64,000 bases of DNA. Source: Lantana camara (taxonomy: Eukaryota; Streptophyta; Magnoliopsida; Lamiales; Verbenaceae). The translations under genes were made by a program, and so were the position numbers. The notes under the pieces were generated by a model. That model was not told where the DNA came from. It saw only the letters and a list, made by a program, of their open reading frames with translations, and searched no databases. The stretch is from contig CM074864.1 of NCBI GenBank assembly GCA_037501455.1, positions 40,202,001-40,266,000 on the forward strand, given 5' to 3'. Below, in pieces: positions 1 through 11,102 of the stretch; positions within the stretch are counted from its first letter, which is position 1, and each line of letters begins with the position of its first letter.

Positions 1-2
1 TT

Positions 3-3000
3 CCACGACCACCTCAGGCTCCACCGGCTCCTAAAGGATCTCGCAATGATCAGTCTCCATGTACTTATTGTGGATCGCCCACTCATTCTTACAACAACTG
101 CCGAAAGAGATTGAGATTGTGTTTGATTTGTGGAAAAGGGGATCATATGGCTTTTGCATGCCCGGATAAGATTCCAGGATATCAAGCTGGAGCTCAGCGA
201 CCGATGGTCCAGGCACGAGCCTATGCTCTTGAGAGCGAGGAGCAGAATGCTGAGGTCGACCCAAACGCCATGGTGGAAGGTACCGTTTGCATTCATAACA
301 CGAGCATTCATGCATTATTCGATCCGGGTGCCATGCATACTTTTATATCTTCTAATCTATGTGCCTCTCTGTGCCTACCTGTTATTTGCTCAAATTTCTG
401 TTATTTTGTGAGTTCGCCTCTTGGAGGTAGTTTGCAGACAGATCGGGTTGTCAGGGGTTGTTCAGTTTTGATAGAAGGGAAAGATTATCCGGCAGATTTC
501 ATTGTTATGCCTATGAAGAAGTATGGGGTAATTTTTGGGATGGATTGGTTGTATCGACAACGGGCCGAGGTTGATTGTTTTAAGAAGAAGATAAAATTGG
601 GTGAAGAGTTGATTGGAGGAGTTGGGTCGAAGAATGTACCTCTTTTATCGTTTATGGAAGCTCGCAAGTTGGTAAAGGAAGGAGTCACGGGATTTATTGC
701 CTATCTTCTTAATAAATCAAAGGATCAATCAAGTTTTGAGGAGACGGCCGTGGTGAAGGAATATCCCAATGTATTTCCAGGGAATTTGGGTTCTCTACCA
801 CCGGAGCGGGAGATTGAATTTGTTATTGATTTATATCCGGGATCAGAACCTTATTCCAAGACTCCTTATAGAATGGCTCTGGTAGAGTTGAAGGAGCTGA
901 AGATTCAACTCGAGGAATTACTTAAGAGTGGATATATCCGACCGAGTTCATCTCCGTGGGGTGCTCCGGTTCTCTTTGTCAAAAAGAAAGATGGGTCGTT
1001 GAGAATGTGTATAGATTACCGGGAGCTTAATCGGATGACTATCAAGAATAAGTACCCATTGCCCCACATTGAGGATTTATTTAACATACTGCAAGGTTCA
1101 AAGGTTTATTCGAAATTGGATTTAAGGCAAGGCTATTACCAGTTGAAAATCCGGGAAGAGGATATACCAAAGACAGGATTTAATACCCGGTATGGGCATT
1201 ATGAGTTCGTAGTGATGCCGTTTGGTTTGACAAATGCCCCTGCAGCATTCATGGACATGATGCATCGGATTTTTCGGCCGTATTTGGATAAATTCGTCGT
1301 AATCTTCATTGATGACATTCTCGTGTATTCAAAGACTCCGGAAGATCATGCTAGGCATCTCAAGTTGGTATTGGAGACTTTGAGAGAGCACCGGTTGTAT
1401 GCGAAGTTTAGTAAGTGTGAGTTTTGGATCGACCGGGTTGCTTTTCTAGGCCATATTATTTCAAGTAAGGGTTTGGAAGTTGATCCTTCAAAGATCGAGA
1501 CGGTTATTCAGTGGCAGAGTCCGAAAAATGCTTCCGAGGTTAGAAGTTTCTTGGGATTGGCAGGTTATTACCGAAGGTTTGTGAAGGATTTTTCGAAGAT
1601 AGCCGGTCCTTTAACTCGATTGACTAAGAAGGAAGTTAAATTAGAGTGGGACGAGGCATGCGAAGCGAGTTTTCAACTCTTGAAGGAAAAATTAACCACT
1701 GCACCGGTATTAGCCCTTCCCGAGGGCACTGAAGGATACATGGTTTATACGGACGCCTCGAAAGAAGGGTTGGGATGTGTTTTGATGCAGAATGGTAAGG
1801 TGATAGCTTATGCCTCAAGGAAATTGAAAGATCATGAACAGAATTATCCCACTCACGATCTCGAGCTTGCAGCAGTGATCGTCGCTTTGGGAAAGTGGAG
1901 ACACTATCTTTACGGAGTTTCTTTTGAGATCTTTTTCGACCACAAGAGTCTTCAGTATTTGTTTTCTCAGAAGAAATTAAACAAGCGACAGAGACGTTGG
2001 ATGGAGATGTTGGCGGATTATGAATGTACGATTCGATATCATCCCGGAAAGGCCAACGTGGTCGCGGATGCGCTTAGTAGGAAGGCTAGCGTGTCAAGTG
2101 TTAAGGTGGAAGTTGAGGATGAATCTGAATCTTTCAAGCTGAGAGCTAGTATTCGGAATATTACCGTTCAACTGGACCTTCAGCAGAGATTGTTTGAAGC
2201 TCAAAGAGTGGACTCCGAAGTTCAGAGGTTGGTGCAGAAAACTAGAAATGATTCAGAGAGTCCGTTCGGATTTGATGACACCGGACTTCTAAGGTTTAAG
2301 AACAGAGTTGTGGTTCCGGAAGAGTTGAGACGGTTGATATTGGAAGAAGCTCATCGGTCAGGATATTCGATACATCCCAGGGGAAATAAGATGTATAAGG
2401 ACTTAAAGAAATTTTATTGGTGGAATGGACTTAAGCGGGATGTGATCGACTTCGTGAGACATTGCTTGACTTACCAAGTGGTGAAAGTAGAGCATCAGAA
2501 GCCTTCGGGGCTACTGCAACCGTTACCTATTCCAGAATGGAAGTGGCAGCAAGTGGCGATGGATTTCGTTACGGGTCTGCCTAGAGTGAAAGGTGGTTTG
2601 GATGGAATTTGGGTGATAGTGGATCGATTGACAAAATCAGCGCATTTTCTTGCTATTCGGATGTCGGATAAGGTGAATAAATTAGCTAAGAAGTATGTTG
2701 ATGAAATTGTCCGACTTCATGGAGTACCGGTTAGCATTGTATCAGATCGGGATCCGAGGTTTACTTCTAGATTTTGGCAAGAATTGCAAAGGAATCTGGG
2801 CACAAGGCTTCAATTCAGCACAGCTTTCCATCCTCAGATGGACGGGCAATCAGAGAGATTAATTAAATATTTGGAGGATATGTTGAGAGCATGTGCATTG
2901 GATTTTTCGAGTTCGTGGAACGAACAATTGCCTTTGATTGAATTCGCCTATAACAACAGCTTTCAAGCATCGATAGAAATGGCTCCATATGAGGCTCTCT

Positions 3001-3644
3001 ACGGACGGAAATGCAGATCACCATTGTTCTTTGATTTGGAAGAATGGAATTGGACGAAGCAAGAGGGTGTGAAACGAGGAGAGAATAAGGAAAAACCCTC
3101 TAAGGCCATGCAAGAGGCAATTGATAAGGTTCAAATAATCAGACAACGGATGAAAGCAACCCAGGACAGACAGAAAAGCTATGCCGATCACCGAAGGAAA
3201 GATCTTCAGTTTGAAGTTGGTGATAGGGTATTCTTGAAAGCCTCACTTCGTAAGGGATTCTCGAGGATTGGAAAAGGAGAGAAATTGAATCCTCGGTTTT
3301 TAGGACCGTATGAGATTTTGGAGAAAATTGGAGATACGGCCTACCGTTTGGACCTACCCCCGAGTTTGACCGGAATTCATAATGTATTTCATGTGTCTCA
3401 GCTTCGGAAATATTATCCGGATGAAGCCGAAGTCATACCGGTCGAGGAAGTGGAGTTAGAACCGAATCTCACCTTCGTTCAAAAGCCGATTAAGATATTG
3501 GATCGTAAATTTCAGGAGCTTCGAAATCGGCAGATCCCACTAGTTAAAGTCTTATGGAGAAGTGATAAAACGGAAGAGGCTACGTGGGAGACGGAAGATA
3601 AGATGAAGAGATTTCATCCCGAATTGTTTCCGAGTGATCAATGA
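3..3644 (+). CDS. Gag-Pol polyprotein of Tekay-type gypsy element (N-terminus outside window)
   Basis: The frame is open from base 3, so no start is assigned. In order it encodes two CCHC-like zinc knuckles ([14 protein letters not shown] near base 57 and [14 protein letters not shown] near base 120), an aspartic protease with the FDPGA active site, RT with the FIDDIL catalytic motif, RNase H with YTDAS, an integrase (HHCC then D, D, E in MDFV, VSDRD and GQSER), and a chromodomain-like C-terminus. It mediates capsid formation, reverse transcription and integration. In the integrase zinc finger the second Cys of CxxC reads Tyr (CLTYQ); the sister copy has CMTCQ. The sister copy also has Gly where this one has Arg in HPRGNKM. 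The frame itself has no stop, and the stop at 3642-3644 is followed by a short spacer and the PPT. Confidence 0.93.
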   Translation, partial: PRPPQAPPAPKGSRNDQSPCTYCGSPTHSYNNCRKRLRLCLICGKGDHMAFACPDKIPGYQAGAQRPMVQARAYALESEEQNAEVDPNAMVEGTVCIHNTSIHALFDPGAMHTFISSNLCASLCLPVICSNFCYFVSSPLGGSLQTDRVVRGCSVLIEGKDYPADFIVMPMKKYGVIFGMDWLYRQRAEVDCFKKKIKLGEELIGGVGSKNVPLLSFMEARKLVKEGVTGFIAYLLNKSKDQSSFEETAVVKEYPNVFPGNLGSLPPEREIEFVIDLYPGSEPYSKTPYRMALVELKELKIQLEELLKSGYIRPSSSPWGAPVLFVKKKDGSLRMCIDYRELNRMTIKNKYPLPHIEDLFNILQGSKVYSKLDLRQGYYQLKIREEDIPKTGFNTRYGHYEFVVMPFGLTNAPAAFMDMMHRIFRPYLDKFVVIFIDDILVYSKTPEDHARHLKLVLETLREHRLYAKFSKCEFWIDRVAFLGHIISSKGLEVDPSKIETVIQWQSPKNASEVRSFLGLAGYYRRFVKDFSKIAGPLTRLTKKEVKLEWDEACEASFQLLKEKLTTAPVLALPEGTEGYMVYTDASKEGLGCVLMQNGKVIAYASRKLKDHEQNYPTHDLELAAVIVALGKWRHYLYGVSFEIFFDHKSLQYLFSQKKLNKRQRRWMEMLADYECTIRYHPGKANVVADALSRKASVSSVKVEVEDESESFKLRASIRNITVQLDLQQRLFEAQRVDSEVQRLVQKTRNDSESPFGFDDTGLLRFKNRVVVPEELRRLILEEAHRSGYSIHPRGNKMYKDLKKFYWWNGLKRDVIDFVRHCLTYQVVKVEHQKPSGLLQPLPIPEWKWQQVAMDFVTGLPRVKGGLDGIWVIVDRLTKSAHFLAIRMSDKVNKLAKKYVDEIVRLHGVPVSIVSDRDPRFTSRFWQELQRNLGTRLQFSTAFHPQMDGQSERLIKYLEDMLRACALDFSSSWNEQLPLIEFAYNNSFQASIEMAPYEALYGRKCRSPLFFDLEEWNWTKQEGVKRGENKEKPSKAMQEAIDKVQIIRQRMKATQDRQKSYADHRRKDLQFEVGDRVFLKASLRKGFSRIGKGEKLNPRFLGPYEILEKIGDTAYRLDLPPSLTGIHNVFHVSQLRKYYPDEAEVIPVEEVELEPNLTFVQKPIKILDRKFQELRNRQIPLVKVLWRSDKTEEATWETEDKMKRFHPELFPSDQ

Positions 3645-3664
3645 ATCCGAGGACGGATTCTTTT

Positions 3665-3677
3665 AAGGGGGAGAGGT
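3665..3677 (+). other. Polypurine tract of Tekay copy 1
   Basis: The purine-rich run AAGGGGGAGAGG sits immediately before the TG that opens the 3' LTR, where plus-strand priming occurs in LTR elements. The complementary tract occurs at the matching place (54693-54708) in the second copy. Confidence 0.8.
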
Positions 3678-4714
3678 TGTGACGCCCCGATAATTCGGCT
3701 GTACAGGTATGACGTAATTGTTTACCAAATTGCGCAAAATAATTATTTTTCGTGTTTATATAGTAATTTTATTTTAAATGCATTAAATGTTATTTACTTT
3801 ATTTTATTGTTGTTAGTATACTTATATATTTATCTAATTGTTAATTGTGTGAGTAATTTAATGTTAAGTATTTTGTGAATTCTTTACAACTTGATATTTA
3901 TTGCATAAACTGAATTGCAACATGAATTAATTTCCCGATTTTGACTTAATTTCGTTGTGGCTTTATTTGATCATTTCATGAAACCTTGAGGACCTAATTG
4001 CTTGGACTTAATTGATTACATTTCAAAAGCTTGGGGTTTCATTTGCATAACTTATGAATTTGGAGGATTCAATAGAAATTAGAGCAATTCTTCCTTCTCT
4101 TGGAGCAGCATATTAAGTATTGCATCTCCCTCATTCATACAAACATTACAAACACATTTGCTCCTCCTTCCTTGTTCAACAGAGCCAACCCCCTCAAGTT
4201 AAGTGGGAGATTTCTTCTTTCAAGCCTCATATTTGTGGGATTTGTGGACATTCAAGCATCGTCAACATCATATCTTCATCCTATTCCCAATTTCTTTCAT
4301 TTGAGGTATTTTTGGAACTTTGTTGATTTCTTGAAAATATGTGATAGTTAGGGCTTTGGTTGGAATTGGTTAATGTGTGTACTTGTTGTTGCATATATGT
4401 TTAGGAACATTAAGCTTAAGTTATATGCATGTAACTTGTGAAGTTTGGACTTGGAAGCATGAATGAGTATGGTTGTTAAGCTTATATGGGTTTTAATTGA
4501 TGAAATCTTGATGATCAATGCATGATATGGGAATATATGCTAGATTTTATTGTGCTTTAAGTATGGTCACATGTTTCTTCAAGTTTTGGGTTGCATTTGT
4601 TGGTTGAAGTTGGTGTTTGGGTTGGTTGTTGTTGCTGTCACGTTGATGCCCTGTTTTTTTTTTCTGTTATGCACAGTGACACGGGCGTGTCACTTTTCTT
4701 CTCTTCAGAGTGAC

Positions 4715-5798
4715 TGTAACAGCCCGAAAACCCGCCTGTCGATATTGTCCGCTTTGGTGGGCTAAGCGACACCACCCTCACGGTTTTGTTTCTCCCGGTG
4801 GAATTTAAGCCCGAAGGCGCCCACCCAGGAAAAGGCCTCAACAGGGAAGAGGTATCCACCCCCTTATAAGGAAGGCTTCGTTCTCCTCTTCTTCCGATGT
4901 GGGACAAGCACTTTGAGCTTTACAGTCCACCCCCCCATAAGGGCCCAGCGTCCTCGCTAGCACACCGGACCGGGTCCCAGCTCTGATACCATTTGTAACA
5001 GCCCGAAAACCCGCCAGTCGATATTGTCCGCTTTGGTGGGCTAAGCGACACCACCCTCACGGTTTCGTTTCTCCCGGCGGAATTTAAGCCCGAAGGCGCC
5101 CACCCAGCCCTGTAGAGGCCTTTTCCTGGGTAGGTGCCTTCGGGCTTAAATTCCGCCGGGAGAAACAAAACCGTGAGGGTGGTGTCGCTTAGCCCACCAA
5201 AGCGGACAATATCGACTGGCGGGTTTTCGGGCTGTTACAAATGGTATCAGAGCTGGGACCCGGTCCGGTGTGCCAGCGAGGACGCTGGGCCCTTATGGGG
5301 GGTGGACTGTAAAGCTCAAAGTGCTTGTCCCACATCGGAAGAAGAGGAGAACGAAGCCTTCCTTATAAGGGGGTGGATACCTCTTCCCTGTTGAGGCCTT
5401 TTCCTGGGTGGGCGCCTTCGGGCTTAAATTCCGCCGGGAGAAACAAAACCGTGAGGGTGGTGTCGCTTAGCCCACCAAAGCGGACAATATCGACAGGCGA
5501 GTTTTCGGGCTGTTACAAATGGTATCAGAGCTGGGACCCGGTCCGGTGTGCCAGCGAGGACGCTGGGCCCTTATTGGGGGGGGTGGACTGTAAAGCTCAA
5601 AGTGCTCGTCCCACATCGGAAGAAGAGGAGAACGAAGCCTTCCTTATAAGGGGGTGGATACCTCTTCCCTGTTGAGGCCTTTTCCTGGGTGGGCGCCTTC
5701 GGGCTTAAATTCCGCCGGGAGAAACAAAACCGTGAGGGTGGTGTCGCTTAGCCCACCAAAGCGGACAATATCGACAGGCGGGTTTTCGGGCTGTTACA
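4715..5798. mobile_element. Palindromic TRIM multimer (terminal-repeat retrotransposon in miniature)
   Basis: It contains about 210-bp LTRs of one TRIM family. Minus-oriented part: LTR 4715-4924, internal 4925-4993, partial LTR 4994-5107. Plus-oriented part, meeting the first head to head: partial LTR 5108-5239, internal 5240-5307, LTR 5308-5517, internal 5518-5588, LTR 5589-5798. Full LTRs read TGTAAAGCTC...GGGCTGTTACA in element orientation. Each internal segment starts two bases later with TGGTATCAGAGC, the initiator-Met tRNA primer site, and ends with a G-rich tract before the next LTR. No protein is encoded. GTGAC at 4710-4714 and 5799-5803 flanks the whole array, so it behaves as one insertion. 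Confidence 0.9.
5242..5253 (+). other. TRIM primer binding site (tRNA-iMet type)
   Basis: TGGTATCAGAGC follows the LTR end after two bases. The same site recurs at 5520-5531 (+) and as its complement at 4980-4991 (-), which gives the orientation of each TRIM unit. Confidence 0.9.
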
Positions 5799-7516
5799 GT
5801 GACACGGGGGTGCATGCTTGTTGGTTGAGTTATTCTTTACCGTGACACGGGGGTGTCACGGTTTACCTTGCATTGGTGACACGGGCGTGTCACCATCTTT
5901 TTCCTGGCTTGTTGTCCGCTGTACTGTGACACGGGGGTGTCACCGCTTGGTGCATTTTGGTGACACGGGCGTGTCACCCTCTGTTTCTCATGCATTTTGT
6001 TTGCATGCTACTGTACATGCATGTGTTTTCATATATTTTGGATATGTATTAAATGTTATTTGATTTAATTGAATATATGTAATTGTTTGTTTCCAATTTG
6101 AATGCGATTTAACTTGTGCTTCGATTCTATATGAAGTTGTTGAATCGATGTGTTTGAAAGTGTGAGTTCGAATGAATTGAACGATTGATTGAATGACTTG
6201 ATTATATGATTTGATTTCTTAATAGTGCTCATGAACATCTCATAGCATAATCTTATCTTTTATATATTCATATCATGATCATTGCATTGCCGAGCGTCTT
6301 ATTTGGTCATATTGAGTCTCACTTCACCGTTCTTGCACAGATTTTGATCCACTTGGAGACGTGGCCGGTCAGTGAGGCTCGTGCTTTCTCCTTTTGATGG
6401 TTTAAGGTGGGTTTCTCTTCTACTTAGATAAAACGACCCGATATATCTCCCTATGTGAAAAGTTTTAAGCCAAAGTAATACGATATATATATATATATAT
6501 ATATTTTGAGTCTTTTCTCGAGTAAATGATTGCAAACGTAAAGCCCTTATTTCTTGAACCCTACCTAATGTTTTGGCGAGAATGAATGAATGTTATGCAC
6601 AAATGGGGCCCAGGGACTTAGTGTGAGTGGCTATCCGGGGAGGCACGGGCCGACGGTGATCCCTCACACTAGTTCCACCAATGAACGGTGTAACCGGACC
6701 TCATTAGGAGTTAGCGAGGAATGGACGCTGAGCGCCATCTGGGGAGTCATGTAACCCCTTTTGGTCAATGAATGGGTGGTCGGGCCTTGCAAACCCACCA
6801 CCAACCCGGAGGAAGAAGGTGTAAATGTTAACGAATGTGCACAAAAGATTGATTGCATGAAAAGAATGAATGAATGAATGTTTAAATGGTTTACACAAGG
6901 TGTTGGTTGGAGATAATGCACGCCCACTCGCCGGGCCAATAATGACCTAATGTTAATGATTCGTTATAATCCCTTTTGATGATTCTTTTCCCCCACTTGG
7001 GAAAGTCTTTAAAAACCTCATTTGGGATTATAACTTGCATGTGATTGTTTAATTACCGTCATATATTCTATTTATACCCTGTTTTATACCCACCAGTCCC
7101 TTTTGGACTGAACCCGTTTGGTTTTCAGTTATTTTGTACAGGTGTTGAGGGAGCTAGGCGGGAATACGAGTCCTAGGTCTTGCATTTACTTCTAGCTCTT
7201 ATATTTTGGTCTTACACTGCATACTTTTATTTCGATCATCGTATATGCTTTGGGTCGTGATGGCAATTGATGATGTATATGAATGATTTTTGGAGCTTTG
7301 ATGCTCATGGTATATATATATATATGGTATATGTTCGTTTATTGCTTCCGCTTTAATGTTTTATGTTGTTATATGGTTTTAAGGGTTAGCCCGCCTAGCT
7401 TAGAGTATGTGTTTGTCCCCGTTCGCCGTGATTTGGCTCGGGTATGGATCGTCCATTTCGTATTCGGGTCGGGGTCTCGGTGCGGGGGATGTGACGCCTT
7501 GCGCTTGGGTGTTACA

Positions 7517-9387
7517 GAATTTGTCCCTCAATTTGCATGCATAGAATCTTGATGGAAGATAACCATAAACCCTCTATTGAGCATCAATGTAGGTTAAACC
7601 CAAATATGAAAGAAGTTGTGAGAGCCGAAGTGTTAAAATTGTTAGATGCGGGTATAATTTACCCGATTTCGGATAGCTCTTGGGTTAGCCCGGCATAAGT
7701 TATGCCGAAAAAGGGAGGGATGACGGTTTTTAGAAATGAGAACAATGAACTTATCCCTACACGCACGGTTACGGGATGGAGAGTGTGCATAGATTATAGA
7801 AAATTGAACAATGCAACCCGAAAGGACCATTTCCCATTACCTTTCATTAATTAAATGTTAGAGAGTTTAGCTGGGCATGAGTACTATTGTTTTCTAGATG
7901 GATATTCGGGTTATAATCAAATTGCCATAGCACCTGAAGATCAAGAAAAATGCACTTTCACTTGCCCCTATGGCACTTTTGCTTTTAGAAGAATGCCATT
8001 TGGTCTTTGTAATGCGCCGGCTACGTTCCAACGTTGCATGATGGAAATTTTCTCGGATTTTATTGAGTGAACAATGGAAATCTTTATGGATGATTTTTCG
8101 GTGTTTGGGTCTTCTTTTGATGCATGCCTTGATAATCTTACTAATGTGTTGAAACGTTGTGAAGATACTAATTTGGTGCTAAATTGGGAGAAGTGCCACT
8201 TCATGGTGCGTGAAGGAATTATCCTAGGCCATCGAATCTCGGCTAAGGGAATTGAAGTGGACCGAGCTAAGATCGAAGTCACTGATAAATTGCCACCACC
8301 TGCCAATGTTAAGGGAGTTAGGAGTTTTCTTGGTCATACCGGATTTTATCGCCGGTTTATAAAGGATTTCCCCAAAATTACCTTGCCTCTTTGCAAGCTT
8401 TTACAAAAGGATGCTGAATACTCTAGCAAGACACTTAATGATGCCCAATTAAACTATGCCACCACTGAAAAAGAATTACTTCCAATTGTGCATGCATTTG
8501 ATAAATTTCGTTCGTATTTGATAGGATCGAAGAGGTTGGTTTACACGGATCACGCAGCTATCAAATACTTATTGTCAAAGAAGGATTCCAAACCTCGTCT
8601 CATTAGATAGATCTTGCTACTTCAAGAATTTGATCTTGAGATCCGAGATAAGAAGGGAACGGAGAATGTGGTAGCAGATAACTTATCTCGTTTGGAGCTT
8701 GAAGAGAATGAGGAAGAACGCAAGATGAACATTGCTGAAAATTTTCCGGATGAACAACTTTTTAAAGTAGTTTCGGAAGTTCCATGGTACGCGGATTTCG
8801 TGAATTACCTAGTGAGTAGGATCATACCACCCGACTTGAGCTTCCACCAAAGAAGGAAATTTTTGTCCGATGCAAAGTATTATTTTTGGGAGGAGCTGTT
8901 ACTTTACAAGAATTGCTCAGATGGATTAGTGAGAAGATGTGTACCCGAAGATGAAGTTGACAAGATTTTGAATGGTTGTCATCCAAGCCCCTATGGAGGC
9001 CACTCAAGTTCAAGAAAGAAGGCGGAAAAAGTTCTACAATCGGGTTTTTGGTGGCCCTCTTTATTTAAAGATGCTCATAAGTTCGTGGAGAGATGTGACT
9101 CTTGTCAAAGAACGGGGAACATAGGGAGGAGAGATGAGATGCCTTTGCGATATATTTTGGAGATAGAGTTGTTTGATGTATGGGGCATCGACTTCATGGG
9201 CCCTTTTCCGTCGTCCCATGGCAATCAATACATCCTAGTAGGTGTTGACTACGTGTCTAAATAGGTAGAGGCCGTGGCAAGTCCCACGAATGATTCGAAG
9301 GTTGTATTGAAGTTTTTAAAGAAGAACATTTTCATTAGATTTGGAGTTCCAAGGGCTCTCATAAGTGATGGAGGGTCTCATTTTTGC
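7517..9387 (+). pseudogene. Athila-like Ty3/gypsy pol fragment (RT, RNase H, integrase)
   Basis: The translation shows an Athila-type RT (WRVCIDYRKLNNATRKD, then FMDDFSVFG as catalytic segment), the connection and RNase H regions, the integrase zinc-binding region and the start of the catalytic core (GIDFMGPFP, then ISDGGSHFC). It is broken by in-frame stops near 7696, 7852, 8068, 8608 and 9262, two of them TAG where the family has Trp. A deletion removes the first half of RNase H: the reading passes from LLQKDAEYS straight to the SKTLNDAQ segment near 8430. The integrase stops at 9387 where unrelated DNA begins. The left side is cut by Tekay copy 1, whose LTR ends at 7516. It is an old, non-functional host for later insertions. 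Confidence 0.88.
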
Positions 9388-11102
9388 AAGGCCTGTCGCG
9401 CGCGCACGCCTGCGTCGCGCACGGCCCTCTTCGCGTACGGGCCCCGTTTTCTCGTAATCCATTTTCGTATTTCGTGCAATCCAATCCCGATTTTAATCTT
9501 AATTTAATTTTATTATTAAAATTTAATTTTATTTTGAATAAGCTTAAAATTGAGATTTTCGAGAAATTGAAACGGTTAATATTTTAGGAAAATACATCTT
9601 TAATAAAAATTATTAATTTTCAGAAATTAATTGGAATTTTATTTGTTTTGGTAATTTGGGATTTATTGAAAACTTTTATAAATAAGACTCGCATCAAGTC
9701 ATGTTTTAAGTCATTAGGACTTGAAACGGGAATTTTAATTTATTAGCTAAATTTAAATTCTCGCAAGAAGCATGTTAGGTGATCATGGGTTTAGACTTAT
9801 GTATGGTTTTAATTTATGCACATGGATGGTTTAAATTAGGGTTGGAGCCCTATAGTTGCGTTTTTCAATTGAGGTTGGAGCCTCACTTATGTGCGTACTA
9901 TTATGTGATTTATACATGGCTTTCAATATTATTATTTTTTAGGCCGGGGTATGCCCCATGTATTTGTCTAAGACCAATATGAAGATTGAGTCTTATTACT
10001 TTTCAGTACTTTTTCATTTTTTTGAGACTAAAATAGGTGGTGAGGTTTTATTTTCATTTTGGAGACAATGCACCCATGGAGTAAGATGGACCACATTCAA
10101 GTAACAAGGAGGCCATAAGTGAACACCCCTCAAAATGTTAGGGAGGGGAATCTCAATTGTAAAATGTAATAGAGATAGGGCTCGTATTTTGTTACCGCTT
10201 TCCCTTATGTGATTTAAACTGTTTATGTGGTATGTATGTTAGAACTTGTGATTGTGGAGTGGCTCCCACATATCACGCATAAGATAGGTAGAACCCATGA
10301 TCATCTCATGTTAGTATCATGCTAGGACATTTTATCTGTTTATGTGCTTGTTTGAAATGTATTTAAGTTGTACTTGCATTAATCAAGACTAATAAAATTG
10401 GATAACATATATATCGGTGAGGTCGAACCGAACAACTCTCCGGTTGATTCGAAAATTCCCATTAAATATTAAGCTAATATCGAACAAATAGGTGTTTAAT
10501 TCGAGATGCAAATTTCGAATTAAATTCCTAGCATTCCATCAATAGGTTTTAAATTTAGTAACTGAAGCTAGTTATTGTCCGCGAATCGTGGGATAGCTGG
10601 TGGAGCTTATTAGTTCTTAGTTACCTAATAGATCATTTTAAATGATCAATATTTCGTGATCAATTTTGGCGAGGGCAATGTCCGCGAGTCGTGGGTCGTT
10701 CGAACTAAGTTTTGATCATGATCTTATGATTGATGGGTCTAGCTTAACGCCTAAGTAAATATGGATGTCACACGAGTCGTGGGTCCATATTGAAAGAAAT
10801 GTGATGCAAAAACAATTACTAAGAGTTCTAAAGGTGTTAGAATTGGTAAGTTGTACCTACCTAGGGTTCTTACTTAGAATGTCCGCGAGTCGTGGGTTCG
10901 AGGTAAAATGCTTAGGATCTTAGTACCCATTGGGAAACATGTTCCTCTTAGATCTTTGGGAATTGTAGATCTTTGAAAAACAGTGGGAGCTACATTAGAT
11001 TAAAGACCTTATCTTTTGTATATCGTTATAATTCAGCATGCTCACTAGTTCTCTGTCTTACCATTTTGGTCGTAGATTCTGTGATTCTCTACGTGTTTTG
11101 AA
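9388..11102. other. Unassigned AT-rich segment between Athila fragment and copia gag
   Basis: No coding content was recognised. It opens with a CpG-dense stretch (9391-9445), continues AT-rich, and contains four diverged copies of a GTCCGCGAGTCGTGGG motif in its right third. It may be the 5' leader of the copia element at 11103. I could not align it with that element's 3' LTR (14535-16506), so a full 5' LTR seems absent or replaced. Confidence 0.5.
10576..10896 (+). repeat. Dispersed short repeat GTCCGCGAGTCGTGGG, four copies
   Basis: Copies lie at 10577-10592 (one mismatch), 10680-10695, about 10767-10783 (diverged left half) and 10881-10896, spaced about 90-115 bp. They lie upstream of the copia gag start. 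Function unknown. Confidence 0.7.

Larger units (their letters stand above)
4676..5977 (+). repeat. Series of 18-bp hairpin palindromes in the Tekay LTR
   Basis: The palindrome GTGACACGGGCGTGTCAC, or its variant with GGGGG at the centre, occurs at 4676-4693, 5842-5859, 5876-5893, 5926-5943 and 5960-5977. A partial copy is split by the TRIM, its left half at 4710-4714 and the remainder from 5799. Each copy can fold as a hairpin. The sister LTR carries diverged versions (61437-61555) in which both arms change together in places, for example GAGACACCCCCGTGTCTC. Confidence 0.85.
1..7516 (+). mobile_element. Ty3/gypsy LTR retrotransposon, Tekay/Del chromovirus, copy 1 (5' part outside window)
   Basis: The sequence shows an open gag-pol frame, a purine tract and a long LTR running from TG at 3678 to CA at 7516. 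The pol order (protease, RT, RNase H, integrase, chromodomain-like end) is that of Ty3/gypsy, and the C-terminal chromodomain-like segment points to the Tekay/Del clade. The 5' LTR and most of gag lie before the window. The element is inserted in an Athila-like pol sequence that resumes at 7517. A second copy of the same family lies at 53010-63288 in reverse orientation. The copy is unlikely to be fully autonomous, because one integrase zinc-finger cysteine is a tyrosine. Confidence 0.93.
3678..7516 (+). repeat. 3' LTR of Tekay copy 1, enlarged by a TRIM insertion
   Basis: It begins TGTGACGCCCCGAT and ends TTGGGTGTTACA. The ends match in reverse complement those of the LTR at 59468-63288 (TGTAACGCCCCGAT... 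and ...GGTGCTACA). The length is about 3.84 kb, of which 1,084 bp plus a 5-bp duplication are the TRIM array at 4715-5798. It contains GTGACACGG-type palindromes between 4676 and 5977 and an (AT)n run at 6482-6504. Short open frames here have no recognisable protein content and are treated as chance. Confidence 0.85.

Noticed and set aside
4715..5798. CRISPR-like regularly repeated array
   Set aside because: Units are long LTRs with primer sites and inverted orientation, in a plant genome.
4638..5845. Several overlapping frames of 60-116 codons with near-identical protein
   Set aside because: They are translations of TRIM LTR copies in both directions; the DNA repeat with primer sites explains them.
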